Part shown: positions 27,591-36,535 of the stretch, one piece after another
Numbering within the stretch: position 1 is the stretch's first letter
Layout of the letters: every line of letters begins with the position of its first letter
Assembly: GCA_963843385.1 (NCBI GenBank)
Contig: CAWJJY010000009.1
Coordinates: 18,811-82,810, forward strand
Direction of reading: 5' to 3'
DNA: 64,000 nucleotides
Origin: CAVOHU01 sp963843385
Lineage (GTDB): Bacteria; Acidobacteriota; Vicinamibacteria; Vicinamibacterales; JAKQTR01
Notes under the pieces: model-generated
Database searches by the model: none
The model's input: only the letters and a program-made list of their open reading frames with translations
What the model was told of the DNA's origin: nothing
Translations under genes and position numbers: made by a program

Positions 27591-28340
27591 ATGTCCGGCC
27601 ATTCAAAGTGGCACACCATCAAGCACAAGAAGGGCGCGGCCGACGCCAAGCGCGGGCGCGTCTTCACGCGGGTCATCAAGGAGATCACCGTTGCGGCCCG
27701 GGCCGGCGGCGGTGACCCCGACAGCAACCCTCGGCTGCGGACGATCATCGCCGAAGCCAAGGCCGCCAACATGCCGGCCGAGAACATCAAGCGGGCCATC
27801 CGGCGAGGCACCGGCGAGGAGCCGGGCGTTCAGTACGAGGAAGTCACCTACGAGGGCTACGGCCCGGGCGGCGCCGCGCTGCTCATCAATACGCTGACCG
27901 ACAACAAGAACCGCACGGTCGGCGAGATGCGCCATCTCCTGGAGAAATACGGCGGCAACCTGGGTGAGGCGAACAGCGTGTCGTGGATGTTCGAGAAGAA
28001 GAGCTACGTCATCGTCGAGAAGACGAAGGCCACCGAGGACGCGCTGATGGCCGCCGTCCTCGATGCCGGCGCCGACGACCTTCGAGACGACGGCGACAAC
28101 TGGGAAGTGGTGAGCCCGCCCGAGACGCTGCAGGCCGTGAAGGACGCGCTCGCCGCGATCAAGGTCGAGCCCGAGTCGGCCCAGGTCGTGATGCTCCCGA
28201 AGAACTACGTCTCGCTCGAGGGCAGAGCCGCGCAAAGCATGTTGAAGCTGATGGATTTGATCGAAGACCACGACGACGTGCAGCACGTGTGGTCGAATTG
28301 CGACATCGACGAGAAGGAGATCGAGGCGTCTCTCGCGTGA
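27591..28340 (+). CDS. yebC: YebC/PmpR-family regulatory protein
   Basis: 249 residues from the ATG of MSGHSKWHTIKHKKG, with GGAG seven bases upstream. The family hallmark N-terminus is followed by DAKRGRVFTRVIKEI, the RRGTGE loop and the acidic middle domain YEGYGPGGAA. YebC proteins are transcription regulators and, in recent work, ribosome-associated factors easing stalling at proline-rich sites. The gene heads yebC-ruvC-ruvA-ruvB, an order common in many bacteria. Its stop overlaps the ruvC start (GTGA). Confidence 0.95.
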   Translation: MSGHSKWHTIKHKKGAADAKRGRVFTRVIKEITVAARAGGGDPDSNPRLRTIIAEAKAANMPAENIKRAIRRGTGEEPGVQYEEVTYEGYGPGGAALLINTLTDNKNRTVGEMRHLLEKYGGNLGEANSVSWMFEKKSYVIVEKTKATEDALMAAVLDAGADDLRDDGDNWEVVSPPETLQAVKDALAAIKVEPESAQVVMLPKNYVSLEGRAAQSMLKLMDLIEDHDDVQHVWSNCDIDEKEIEASLA

Positions 28341-28882
28341 GAGTGTTCGGCATCGATCCCGGCTCCGAACGCACCGGTTACGGCTGCATCGACACCGACG
28401 GCAGCCGTCATTCTCTGGTTGTCTGCGGGGCCATCGCGACCCCGCCTCGGGCCGAGTTCCCGGACAAGCTCCTGACCATCTATCGCGCGCTCTGCCGGCT
28501 GCTCGCCGAGTGCCGGCCCGACTCGGTCGCCGTCGAGAACCTCTTCTACGCCGTCAACGTGCGCAGCGCGCTCAAGCTCGGCCACGCGCGCGGGGTTGCG
28601 CTGCTGGCGGCTGCCGAAGGCGGCTACCCGATCGCCGAGTACGCCCCGGCTGAAATCAAGCGCGCGGTGGTCGGGTACGGCCGCGCCGAGAAGCACCAGG
28701 TGCAGGAAATGGTACGTCTGCTGCTCGGCCTGGCTGTGGCGCCCGAACCCGACGACGCGGCCGATGCGCTGGCCGTGGCGATCTGCCATGTCCACACGCG
28801 CGGCAGTCTCGCGGCCGAGGTGTCCGAGGCGGTCCCGCGCTCGCGGAAGCTGCCCCGAAGCTGGCGCGAGTACCGGCCATGA
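28337..28882 (+). CDS. ruvC: Holliday junction resolvase RuvC
   Basis: 181 residues from the GTG at 28337, overlapping the yebC stop; a GTG at 28343 is an alternative. Cuts Holliday junctions within RuvABC. RNase H-fold with four acidic residues visible: Asp in VFGIDPGSERTGYG, Glu in AVENLFY, and the pair in EPDDAADALAVAICH. The length fits (usually about 170). It overlaps ruvA by four bases. Confidence 0.95.
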   Translation: MRVFGIDPGSERTGYGCIDTDGSRHSLVVCGAIATPPRAEFPDKLLTIYRALCRLLAECRPDSVAVENLFYAVNVRSALKLGHARGVALLAAAEGGYPIAEYAPAEIKRAVVGYGRAEKHQVQEMVRLLLGLAVAPEPDDAADALAVAICHVHTRGSLAAEVSEAVPRSRKLPRSWREYRP

Positions 28883-29490
28883 TCGCGTTCCTCCGCGGCC
28901 GGATTCTCGAGAAGCAGCCCAACCGGCTCATCCTGGACGTGCAGGGCGTCGGCTACGACGTCGCGATGCCGTTGTCCACCTTCTACCGGCTCGGTGAAGC
29001 TGGCGCGGAGGTCGCGCTGCACATTCACACGCATGTCCGCGAGGATGCACTCGCGCTGTTCGGCTTCGCCTCGCCCCTCGAGCTGCTGATCTTCGAGCGG
29101 CTCATCGGCATCAGCGGTATCGGCCCGAAAGTCGCGCTCGCCGTGCTGTCCGGCATCGAGCCGCCGGACCTGGTGCGGGCGGTGCAGGCCAGCGACGTGG
29201 CGCGCCTGACCTCGATTCCGGGCGTCGGCAAGAAGACCGCCGAGCGCATCCTCCTCGAACTTCGCGATCGCCTTCCGATCGGCGTGCTGGCACCCCGGGA
29301 TGAAGCCGCCCTGGCCTCGGGAGACGAAGGCGAAGATTTGCGGCGCGACCTGCTCTCGGCGCTTGGGAACCTGGGGTATCATCGACTACTTGCAGAGAAA
29401 GCGGTCGACGCCGCGCTCAAGCGCATCGAGACCCCTACCGTTGAAGAAGCCCTCAGGCAGGCGTTGCGCGAGCTGGCCCGGATTCGGTAA
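28879..29490 (+). CDS. ruvA: Holliday junction branch-migration subunit RuvA
   Basis: 203 residues. Tetrameric DNA-binding subunit that loads RuvB on junctions. OB-fold N-terminus (MIAFLRGRILEKQPNRLIL), helix-hairpin-helix motifs GISGIGPKVALAVLSG and SIPGVGKKTAERILLEL, a flexible acidic linker and the C-terminal RuvB-binding domain (LRRDLLSALGNLGYH). ATG overlaps the ruvC stop; its own stop overlaps the ruvB start (TAATG). Confidence 0.96.
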   Translation: MIAFLRGRILEKQPNRLILDVQGVGYDVAMPLSTFYRLGEAGAEVALHIHTHVREDALALFGFASPLELLIFERLIGISGIGPKVALAVLSGIEPPDLVRAVQASDVARLTSIPGVGKKTAERILLELRDRLPIGVLAPRDEAALASGDEGEDLRRDLLSALGNLGYHRLLAEKAVDAALKRIETPTVEEALRQALRELARIR

Positions 29491-30509
29491 TGGCTGATCC
29501 ACGAGTCGTGACACCGGCGCGCGTCGACGACGACGCGCAATACGAGGCGGGGCTGCGCCCGCGGACGCTGGACGAGTACATCGGCCAGGACAAGGTTCGC
29601 GACAACCTCCTCGTGTCCATCACAGCCGCGCGCCAGCGGAACGAGGCGCTCGACCACGTCCTGCTCTACGGTCCGCCCGGCCTCGGCAAGACGACCCTCG
29701 CGCTGGTCATCGCGAACGAACTCCACTCGCCGGTCCGCGCGACGTCGGGACCCGTGATGGAAAAGCCGGGCGACCTCGCCGCCATGCTGACCAATCTCAA
29801 GGAGCGCGAGGTCCTCTTCATCGACGAGATCCACCGCATGGCGCCGGCGATCGAGGAGATTCTCTATCCCGCGCTCGAGGACTACGAGCTGGACATCGTG
29901 ATCGGCCAGGGTCCCGCGGCGCGATCGGTGAAGGTGCCGCTCCAGAAGTTCACGCTGATCGGATCCACCACGCGGGCCGGCCTGCTGACGGCCCCCTTGC
30001 GCAGCCGGTTCGGGATCGTGCATCGCCTCGACTTCTACCGCGAGTCGGACATCGAAGAGATCGTCAGGCGATCGGCGCGAATCCTCGGCGTGCCGATCAG
30101 CGGGGAAGCGGCGGCGGAGATTGCCCGGCGATCTCGGGGCACGCCCCGCATCACCAACCGGCTGCTGCGGCGGATTCGCGACTTCGCGCAGGTCCGCGCC
30201 AATGGCGAGATCACGACCGAGGTCACCCGGGCGGCGCTGACCATGCTCGAGGTGGACGAGCACGGGTTCGACGAGATCGACCGCCGCCTGCTGCGCACGA
30301 TCATCGACAAGTTCGGCGGAGGGCCCGTCGGGGTGAACACCCTGGCGGCGGCCCTGAGTGAAGAGAAAGACGCCATCGAGGACATCTACGAGCCGTTCCT
30401 CCTCCAGATTGGATTCCTCGATCGTACGCCGCGCGGGCGGGTCGCGACGCCTCGCGCGTACGAATACTTCGGCCTGCCGGCCCCAGGAAGGGATACTCGA
30501 CTGTGGTGA
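29490..30509 (+). CDS. ruvB: Holliday junction helicase RuvB
   Basis: 339 residues. AAA+ motor of branch migration. Walker A GPPGLGKTT, Walker B LFIDEIHR, sensor 1 IGSTTRAG, the arginine finger region LRSRFG and a winged-helix C-terminus (GFLDRTPRGRVAT) are all present. Fits the usual 330-350 residues. The RPRTLDEYIGQ start is canonical. The stop overlaps the GTG start of fabH, so fabH is probably read from the same transcript. Confidence 0.97.
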   Translation: MADPRVVTPARVDDDAQYEAGLRPRTLDEYIGQDKVRDNLLVSITAARQRNEALDHVLLYGPPGLGKTTLALVIANELHSPVRATSGPVMEKPGDLAAMLTNLKEREVLFIDEIHRMAPAIEEILYPALEDYELDIVIGQGPAARSVKVPLQKFTLIGSTTRAGLLTAPLRSRFGIVHRLDFYRESDIEEIVRRSARILGVPISGEAAAEIARRSRGTPRITNRLLRRIRDFAQVRANGEITTEVTRAALTMLEVDEHGFDEIDRRLLRTIIDKFGGGPVGVNTLAAALSEEKDAIEDIYEPFLLQIGFLDRTPRGRVATPRAYEYFGLPAPGRDTRLW

Positions 30510-31507
30510 CTCCTGTTGTTCGCCCGACGCGCATCGCGTCGCTGGCCACCTACACCCCGCCTCGCATCCTGACCAACCAGGACCTGACCAAGCTGGTCGA
30601 GACCACCGACGAGTGGATCCTCCAGCGGACCGGGATTCATACGCGCCACATCGTGGACAAGGGCGTCGCGACCTCGGACCTGAGCAAGGAAGCGGCGTTG
30701 CTGGCGATCGAGCGCGCCGGCCTCACGCCCGCGGACATCGGGGTCATCGTCGTCGGGACGGTGACACCCGACATGATGTTCCCCAACGTCGCCTGCATGC
30801 TCCAGCACAAGATCGGCGCGAAAAACGCGTGGGGATTCGACGTGTCGGCTGCGTGCTCCGGGTTCACCTTCTCGCTCGCCGTCGGCAGCCAGCTCGTCGC
30901 CTCCGGCCGTCACGAGCACGCGCTCGTGGTCGGGGCGGACGTGATGTCGAGCATCGTCGACTACACCGATCGAACGACGTGCGTGCTGTTCGGCGACGGG
31001 GCGGGCGCGGTGGTGGTGTCGCCGGCGGTGGAAGACGGGCTGGAGATCATCGGGTACGAACACGAGGTCGACGGCAACAACGCCGAGGCGCTGCGGATGC
31101 CGGGCGGAGGAAGCCTCTACCCGGCTTCGCACGAGACGGTCGACCAGCGGATGCACTTCATCAAGCAGGACGGGCAGATCGTCTTCAAGTTCGCCGTCCG
31201 TAAGACGGAGGAGATCTGCCGCCGCGTGCTAGAGAAGCACAACGTGACGCCGGAGCAGGTGGACCTGTTCGTGTCGCACCAGGCGAATCGCCGGATCATC
31301 ACCTCGGCGGCCGACCGCCTCGGGTTCCCCGAGAGCAAGGTCATGCTCAACATCGCGCGCTACGGCAACACAACGGCAGCGACTATTCCTCTGGCTCTCC
31401 AGGATGCGGTCGATGAAGGACGCCTCAAGAAGGGCGACCTCGTGCTGCTCGCCTCGGTGGGGGCAGGATTCACCGTCGGGTCGGTGCTGCTGCGGTGGGC
31501 ATGTTAG
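30503..31507 (+). CDS. fabH: 3-oxoacyl-ACP synthase III
   Basis: 334 residues from the GTG at 30503; a GTG three bases on is equally possible. Starts fatty acid synthesis by condensing acyl-CoA with malonyl-ACP. Catalytic Cys119 in DVSAACSGF, His in SHQANRRI, Asn in YGNTTAAT, and the C-terminal GAGFTVGSVLLRW are visible. TGIHTRHI near the start is the usual R-G-I-[KT]-x-R region. Located after ruvB and overlapping it, which is unusual for fabH and suggests local operon fusion. Confidence 0.93.
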   Translation: MVTPVVRPTRIASLATYTPPRILTNQDLTKLVETTDEWILQRTGIHTRHIVDKGVATSDLSKEAALLAIERAGLTPADIGVIVVGTVTPDMMFPNVACMLQHKIGAKNAWGFDVSAACSGFTFSLAVGSQLVASGRHEHALVVGADVMSSIVDYTDRTTCVLFGDGAGAVVVSPAVEDGLEIIGYEHEVDGNNAEALRMPGGGSLYPASHETVDQRMHFIKQDGQIVFKFAVRKTEEICRRVLEKHNVTPEQVDLFVSHQANRRIITSAADRLGFPESKVMLNIARYGNTTAATIPLALQDAVDEGRLKKGDLVLLASVGAGFTVGSVLLRWAC

Positions 31508-31519
31508 GCGGACTCCTTC

Positions 31520-31690
31520 AGGCTGGCGGCTGGCGGCTCGCGGCTTGAGACTTGAGGTTTGAGACTTAAGGTTTACGGCGCGGCATCGCGCACGCGGGAA
31601 AGCGGCGGCGAGTCGCCATTCTGAGTCCGGCGCCCTTGGCCTTGAGCCTTAAGCCCCAGGCCCCAAGCCTCGAGCCACGGGCCCGAGCCT
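31520..31690. repeat. Degenerate heptamer repeat with opposed arms
   Basis: Plus-strand units GGCTGGC, GGCTCGC and GGCTTGA at 31520-31575, then units of the form CCTTGAG, CCCCAGG and CCAAGCC at 31630-31690. The two arms are roughly complementary, as in the 25.3 kb element but more decayed. They fill the gap between fabH and queA. Confidence 0.65.
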
Positions 31691-31725
31691 GATCCTGGTG
31701 TCGAACCCCGTGCCGAGAAACCCCC

Positions 31726-32772
31726 GTGCTGGTTTCTGACTTCACCTTCGAACTGCCGCCCGATCTCATCGCCCAGTACCCGCCCGCCGAGCGCGGAACT
31801 TCGCGACTGCTCGTGCTGACGCGCAGCACCGGCGCGATCGAACACACCTCGATTGCCTCGCTTCCTCGGCATCTCGCTCGCGGCGATCTGCTCGTGCTCA
31901 ACGACACGCGGGTGTTTCCTGCGCGCCTGCTGGGGCGCCGGCTGCCGGGCGGGGGCGACGTCGAATGCCTGCTGGTGGCGAGGACGGCCGAGGATCGCTG
32001 GGAAGCGCTGGTCCATCCAGGACAGCGGCTCAAGCCCGGGCGGCAGGTGGTGTTCGAGCGCGGCCCGCACACGTTGCACGGCGAGATCCTGGAACAGCGA
32101 TTCGGCGGACGGCGCGAAGTCCGGCTCTGGTCGACGGGTTCGCCGAGCGTGCCGGACCTCATAGAGGCGATCGGACACGTGCCCTTGCCTCCCTACATCA
32201 AGCGCCCCGACCTTGATTTCGACCGCGAGCGCTACCAGACGGTGTACGCCCGCGAACCGGGATCGATCGCGGCGCCGACCGCAGGCCTCCACTTCACGCA
32301 GGCACTGCTCGAGGGGCTCGACCGGGCCGGCATCGAGCGGACCGACATCACCCTCCATGTCGGGTACGGCACCTTCAAGCCCGTCCGCGCAACCGAGGTC
32401 GAGGACCACGTCGTCGAAACGGAAACCTACTCGATCAGCGAGGCCGCCGCAGGGCAGATCAACGCGGCGCTCGCAGAAGGCCGCCGCGTCGTGTCGGTCG
32501 GGACGACGACGACCCGCGCCCTCGAGAGCGCGGCCGCGCGGGGCGGCGGGCGCGTCGCCGCAGGCCCATCGTCCACAGATCTGTTCATCAGGCCCGGTCA
32601 CAAGTTCCTGGCCGTGGGAAGCCTGATGACCAACTTCCACCTGCCGTGTTCCTCGCTGCTGATCCTGGTCGCGTCATTCGCGGGCCGCGAGACCATCCTG
32701 CGCGCTTACGGCGAAGCCGTCGCAGAACGCTACCGCTTCTACAGCTATGGCGACGCGATGCTTATCGTGTAA
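31726..32772 (+). CDS. queA: S-adenosylmethionine:tRNA ribosyltransferase-isomerase
   Basis: 348 residues from a GTG. Transfers and isomerises the ribose of SAM onto preQ1 in tRNA to form epoxyqueuosine. Start LVSDFTFELPPDLIAQYP, LVLNDTRVFPARL, HVPLPPYIKRPD, RYQTVYAREPGSIAAPTAGLHF and TNFHLPCSSLLILVASFAG are all diagnostic. Full length. Two other queuosine genes, queE and queC, lie 25 kb away in this window; tgt, queD, queF and queG are not seen. Confidence 0.95.
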   Translation: MLVSDFTFELPPDLIAQYPPAERGTSRLLVLTRSTGAIEHTSIASLPRHLARGDLLVLNDTRVFPARLLGRRLPGGGDVECLLVARTAEDRWEALVHPGQRLKPGRQVVFERGPHTLHGEILEQRFGGRREVRLWSTGSPSVPDLIEAIGHVPLPPYIKRPDLDFDRERYQTVYAREPGSIAAPTAGLHFTQALLEGLDRAGIERTDITLHVGYGTFKPVRATEVEDHVVETETYSISEAAAGQINAALAEGRRVVSVGTTTTRALESAAARGGGRVAAGPSSTDLFIRPGHKFLAVGSLMTNFHLPCSSLLILVASFAGRETILRAYGEAVAERYRFYSYGDAMLIV

Positions 32773-32975
32773 TGACTTCCCGGCTTGGGGCTCGGGGCTT
32801 GGGGCTTGGGGCTGGGCGGCCCTCAAGGCCCTCCGCTTCGGTTCGACCCCGCTCACACGGGGCACTGACGTGGCCTTGACCGACGCCGTCGCCCCGTGCG
32901 GAGGAGCGGCTACGACGACCGGCTGGGTGTTACCCATGTAGCCGGTCTAGTTTGTTACCGATGTTTTCGGTTGCA
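32773..32975. other. Intergenic heptamer run and small hairpin after queA
   Basis: About 32778-32818 is a run of GGCTTGG and GGCTCGG heptamers. CCCCG and CGGGG at 32847-32862 can pair. No gene is seen before the tandem array that follows. Confidence 0.6.
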
Positions 32976-32984
32976 CCGGGGCAT

Positions 32985-33490
32985 AGGGCATGGGGCTGGA
33001 GGCCCGGCACGCCGTTAGGCTGCAGGCGGGATACGATCGTCCGAAGCGACTGCCAGCCTGGGGATGCAGATTTCGCGCGATCGTGGTGAGTGAACGGGGA
33101 CATCTGAGCGGAAGGCATCGCGTTCGCGTGACAGGCCGCCAGCCTCCGGCCGCCTGTCTCCAGCCTGGGGTGGCAGCGCTCGGCTCGATAGTCGTGAGTG
33201 AACAAGGGCGACCGCGCGGTGAGCACCGTGTTCGCGGGCGAGGCCGCCAGCCTCCGGCCGCCTGTCTCCAGCCTGGTGTGGCAGCGCTCGGCTCGATCGT
33301 CGTGAGTGAACAAGGGCGACCGTGCGGAGAGAACCGTGTTCGCGGGCGAGGCCGCTTGCCGCTCGCCTCCAGGCGCCGGCCCGAAGAACTCGGAATTCGT
33401 CGCGATCGTCGTGGACGAGGCCGTATCGGCGGCCAGCAAGCTGCTCGCGTGACAGGCCGCCAGCCTCCAGCCTCCAGCCTGTCGTGAATC
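32985..33490. repeat. Tandem array of about 108-bp units with CCAGCC motifs
   Basis: A block containing GCAGCGCTCGGCTCGAT, GTGAGTGAACAAGGGCGACC, a GTTCGCG box and GCCGCCAGCCTCCGGCC recurs at 33171 and 33279 (108-base spacing), with a degenerate copy before (from about 33064) and a decayed copy after (33349-33480). The outer copies carry GCGTGACAGGCC next to the heptamers. No ribosome site or conserved frame runs through it. Confidence 0.8.
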
Positions 33491-33513
33491 GGCTGACCTG
33501 AAAGGTGTCGAAG

Positions 33514-34209
33514 ATGCCGCACACTCCCCACATCGAGGCTCACTTCACCGCCGGAGAAACCGTTCGCGACATCGTCATCGGCATGTCCGACGGCCTCACC
33601 GTGCCCTTCGCGCTGGCAGCCGGCCTGTCGGGCGCGGTCGTGGCGACCCAGGTCGTGGTCACGGCCGGGCTGGCGGAGGTGGCCGCCGGGTCGATCGCGA
33701 TGGGGCTGGGCGGCTATCTCGCCGCGCGCAGCGACGCCGAGCACTACGAGTCGGAGCGCCGGCGCGAGGAGGAGGAAGTCGTCAGGATTCCAGACAGGGA
33801 GATGGCGGAGATCGTCGAGATTTTCCAGACCTACGACATCACCCCCGAGGAGAGCGACGCGGTCGTCCTGGCCCTGAAGAACAAACCCAGGGCGTGGGTG
33901 GACTTCATGATGCGGTTCGAGCTCGGCCTCGAGAAGCCCGACCCGAAGCGTGCGCTGACGAGCGCCTTGACCATCGCCGGCGCGTACATCGCCGGCGGGA
34001 TGATCCCGCTGGCGCCCTACATGATCGAGCCGACCGTGGCCTCGGCGCTGCCCATCTCGGTGGCCGTGACGGCGGTTGCCCTCGCGGTGTTCGGGTATGT
34101 GAAGGGACGCTTCACCGGCGCCCATGCGCTGCGAAGTGCATTGCAGACCACTGTGATCGGAGGTTTGGCCGCCGCCGCCGCCTTCGCTATTGCCCGGGCG
34201 ATTGGGTAA
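33514..34209 (+). CDS. VIT1/CCC1-family metal transporter
   Basis: 231 residues from the ATG at 33514; a GTG at 33505 is possible. Five hydrophobic helices with the family start ETVRDIVIGMSDGLTVPFALAAGL and the AEVAAGSIAMGLGGYLAARS helix, followed by the cytosolic acidic segment (SERRREEEEV, EIFQTYDITPEES) that in plant VIT1 binds metal. Likely moves iron or manganese out of the cytosol. No regulator is linked. Confidence 0.88.
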   Translation: MPHTPHIEAHFTAGETVRDIVIGMSDGLTVPFALAAGLSGAVVATQVVVTAGLAEVAAGSIAMGLGGYLAARSDAEHYESERRREEEEVVRIPDREMAEIVEIFQTYDITPEESDAVVLALKNKPRAWVDFMMRFELGLEKPDPKRALTSALTIAGAYIAGGMIPLAPYMIEPTVASALPISVAVTAVALAVFGYVKGRFTGAHALRSALQTTVIGGLAAAAAFAIARAIG

Positions 34210-34336
34210 ACTAGTTAGTGGAGCCATTCCGGGGAAACCCAGCCAGCGAATCCCCATGCGAGTACCTGTCTGTGCGCTGTTGTGATGTGCTGGTCAGCGA
34301 CCTGGTGTCCGGGCGGCCGGACTTGAAGGAGCGGTC

Positions 34337-35134
34337 ATGCCGGTTCGGGTACGACTCGTCCACTGGAACGCGGCCGAGGCGTGGCCGCGCGTCGAGCAAT
34401 TGAGTGCCGCGGGATACGACGTCGACTACGACGCCGATACCGAGCTGGTGATGCAGTCCCTGAAGGCGAGCACGCCGTCGGCCGTCGTGATCGACCTGAG
34501 CCACGCCCCGTCGCACGGCACCGAGGTGGCGCTGCAATTCCGGCAGCGCAGGTCCACGCGCCAGGTCCCGCTGGTCTTCGTCGACGGCGAGCCCGACAAG
34601 GTCGCGAAAGTCGAGAAGGTGCTGCCCGACGCCGTCTTCACCGGCTGGAGCCGGATTCGCACGGCTCTTCGAAGTGCGATCGCGAACCCTCCCCAGACGC
34701 CCGTCGTCCCGGAATCGGTCCTGGCGGGCTATTCCGGGACACCGCTGCCCAAGAAGCTCGGCATTGCGGCCGGTTCAGCCGTGGTGCTGGTTGACGCGCC
34801 GGTGGGCTTCGAGCGGACGCTGGGGCACCTGCCTGACGGTGTGAGCATCTGCCGGAAGAACTGCGGAACGCGTGACCTGACGTTGTGGTTCGTCAACTCG
34901 CTGGCCGGGCTGCAGCGCGGAATCACGTGGATGTCGGTCGCCGTCGGCGCGGGCAGCCTCTGGATCGTGTGGCCCAAGAAGACGTCGAAGCTCGCCTCGG
35001 ACCTGGGCGAACCCGATGTGCGCCGCGTCGGCCTCGACGCGGGCCTGGTGGACTACAAGGTGTGCGCGGTCGACGACACCTGGTCCGGGTTGAAATTCAC
35101 CCGGCGCAAGGCGGAAAAACTGCGCCAGCAATAA
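34337..35134 (+). CDS. Receiver-like domain fused to DUF3052-like domain
   Basis: 265 residues. Residues 1-120 resemble a response-regulator receiver fold: strand VRLVHW, AVVIDLSHAPSHG at the phospho-acceptor position, VPLVFVDGEPDKVAKV. The acidic pair expected near residues 8-12 is absent, so it may be a pseudo-receiver. Residues 130-262 (PLPKKLGIAAGSAVVLVDAP to VCAVDDTWSGLKFTRRK) match the DUF3052-like domain, of unknown function. No DNA-binding domain is present. Loose neighbour of the following gene, 25 bases away. Confidence 0.6.
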   Translation: MPVRVRLVHWNAAEAWPRVEQLSAAGYDVDYDADTELVMQSLKASTPSAVVIDLSHAPSHGTEVALQFRQRRSTRQVPLVFVDGEPDKVAKVEKVLPDAVFTGWSRIRTALRSAIANPPQTPVVPESVLAGYSGTPLPKKLGIAAGSAVVLVDAPVGFERTLGHLPDGVSICRKNCGTRDLTLWFVNSLAGLQRGITWMSVAVGAGSLWIVWPKKTSKLASDLGEPDVRRVGLDAGLVDYKVCAVDDTWSGLKFTRRKAEKLRQQ

Positions 35135-35159
35135 CGGGCGCCAGCGCGGGGAGCGGTCC

Positions 35160-36107
35160 GTGCCCTTTCCCTACGACGAGTTCGATCTCTCTGGCGTCCG
35201 CACTTATCCCCTGGCCTCGCGATCGAGCAAGGCCAACCTCGCCGACTTCGCCACCCCGTATCGCAAGGGGGCAGGCCTGGGGAGTCTTCTCGACGGGCTG
35301 CCGAACATGCTGGGCGCGGCCGATTTCCGCGCCGTCGTTCGCGCCATCACCGCGGCCAGGTCGTCGGGGGGAGGCGTCATCTGGGGCTTCGGCGCGCACG
35401 TCCTCAAGACCGGCCTCTCTCCGATCCTCGTCGACCTGGCTGAACGCGGCTTCGTGTCGGCCTTCGCCACCAACGGCGCCGGCATCATCCACGACTTCGA
35501 GATCGCGCTCGCCGGGTCGACCTCCGAAGAGGTGGACGAAGCCCTCGGGCCCGGGCGGTTCGGGATGGCGGAGGAGACGGGAACCCTGCTCAATCGCGCG
35601 ATTAACTCGGGAGTGGCTGCCGGCCTCGGCATCGGGCAGGCGGTGGGGCGCTATCTCCTCGAATCTCGCGCGCCGCACGCCGGACTGAGCATCGCCGCCA
35701 CCTCCACGAGGCTCGGGATTCCGCTCACCGCGCACGTGGCGCTCGGCACCGACGTCATCCACATGCACCCCGCGGCCTCGGGCAGCGCGCTCGGCGAGGG
35801 CAGCCTGCGCGACTTCCGCTACTTCGTCTCGAATGTCGCCCGACTCGACCACGGCGTGTATCTCAACTGCGGTTCGGCCGTCGTCCTGCCCGAGGTGTTT
35901 CTCAAGGCCGTGGCCCTCGCCCGCAACCGCGGCATTGCGCTCACGGGCTTGACGACGGTGAACATCGACTTCATGCGGATGTACCGGCCGCAGACCAACG
36001 TGGTGACGAGGCCGCCGGCCGGCACGGGCGGCCGGGGCTACAACCTCGTCGGCCATCACGAGATCCTGATCCCGCTGCTGGCCGCCGCGCTTATTGAAGA
36101 GACATGA
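35160..36107 (+). CDS. Deoxyhypusine synthase-like protein
   Basis: 315 residues from a GTG with GGGGAG upstream. The middle (GGGVIWGFGAHVLKTGLSPIL, then ATNGAGIIHDFEIALAG) follows the NAD-binding pattern of the deoxyhypusine/homospermidine synthase family, with further conserved blocks GVYLNCGSAVVLPEVF and GYNLVGHHEILIPLL. True deoxyhypusine formation needs eIF5A, absent from bacteria, so it may use polyamines differently or be inactive; the catalytic Lys is not obvious. Assigned from pattern, not alignment. Confidence 0.5.
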   Translation: MPFPYDEFDLSGVRTYPLASRSSKANLADFATPYRKGAGLGSLLDGLPNMLGAADFRAVVRAITAARSSGGGVIWGFGAHVLKTGLSPILVDLAERGFVSAFATNGAGIIHDFEIALAGSTSEEVDEALGPGRFGMAEETGTLLNRAINSGVAAGLGIGQAVGRYLLESRAPHAGLSIAATSTRLGIPLTAHVALGTDVIHMHPAASGSALGEGSLRDFRYFVSNVARLDHGVYLNCGSAVVLPEVFLKAVALARNRGIALTGLTTVNIDFMRMYRPQTNVVTRPPAGTGGRGYNLVGHHEILIPLLAAALIEET

Positions 36108-36535
36108 TGCCCGGCTGGCGGCTGGTGGCCAAGGCCTCCCGATATCAGTTCACGGCCTCCTGGTTTCGGCTCTCCTGCGGTCCCGCCAAAACGCCGGCTC
36201 CCCCCATCTCCCGGCGGTAGTGGGTCAGTTTGCTGCGCGTTCCCGCTCACGTTCGCCGCCCCTCGACCTTGCTCGGGACGCCCTGAGCGCCGTCGAACGG
36301 CGGCAAACCGATCCTTCCGGGACTCGTAGCTGACCTGACGATCCCCGGGGACCCCCATCCCCGGCAGCGTGACTCGGCCCTCGCGGTGCGGTTTGCGAGA
36401 ACGTCGATCGGCTTGCTCGCAGGGCCCGCGCCGCGAACGCCCGCTCCCGCCCGAGATCCAATCGCCGCCTCCAGCCGCCAGCCTCCAGCCGCCAACCTCG
36501 AGCCTCGAGCCCGTGTGCTAAACTTGTAAGGTTAG
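36108..36535. other. Intergenic region with repeats before the tRNA gene
   Basis: 428 bases with GGCTGGCGGCTGG at the start, the inverted 57-base repeat at 36373-36429, and CCAGCCN plus CTCGAGCC heptamers at about 36466-36510. TAAACT (36519-36524), twelve bases before the tRNA, could be its -10 box. No open frame looks real. Confidence 0.65.
36373..36429 (-). repeat. 57-base dispersed repeat, copy B
   Basis: Reverse complement of 5136-5192 with a handful of mismatches. It keeps the GGGCCCTGCGAGCAAGCC start and CTCGCAAAC middle. Intergenic, just before a heptamer run. Confidence 0.65.

Noticed and set aside
34210..34336. Riboswitch-like leader before the receiver/DUF3052 gene
   Set aside because: A short GGGGA/TCCCC stem is present but no known riboswitch consensus could be matched.
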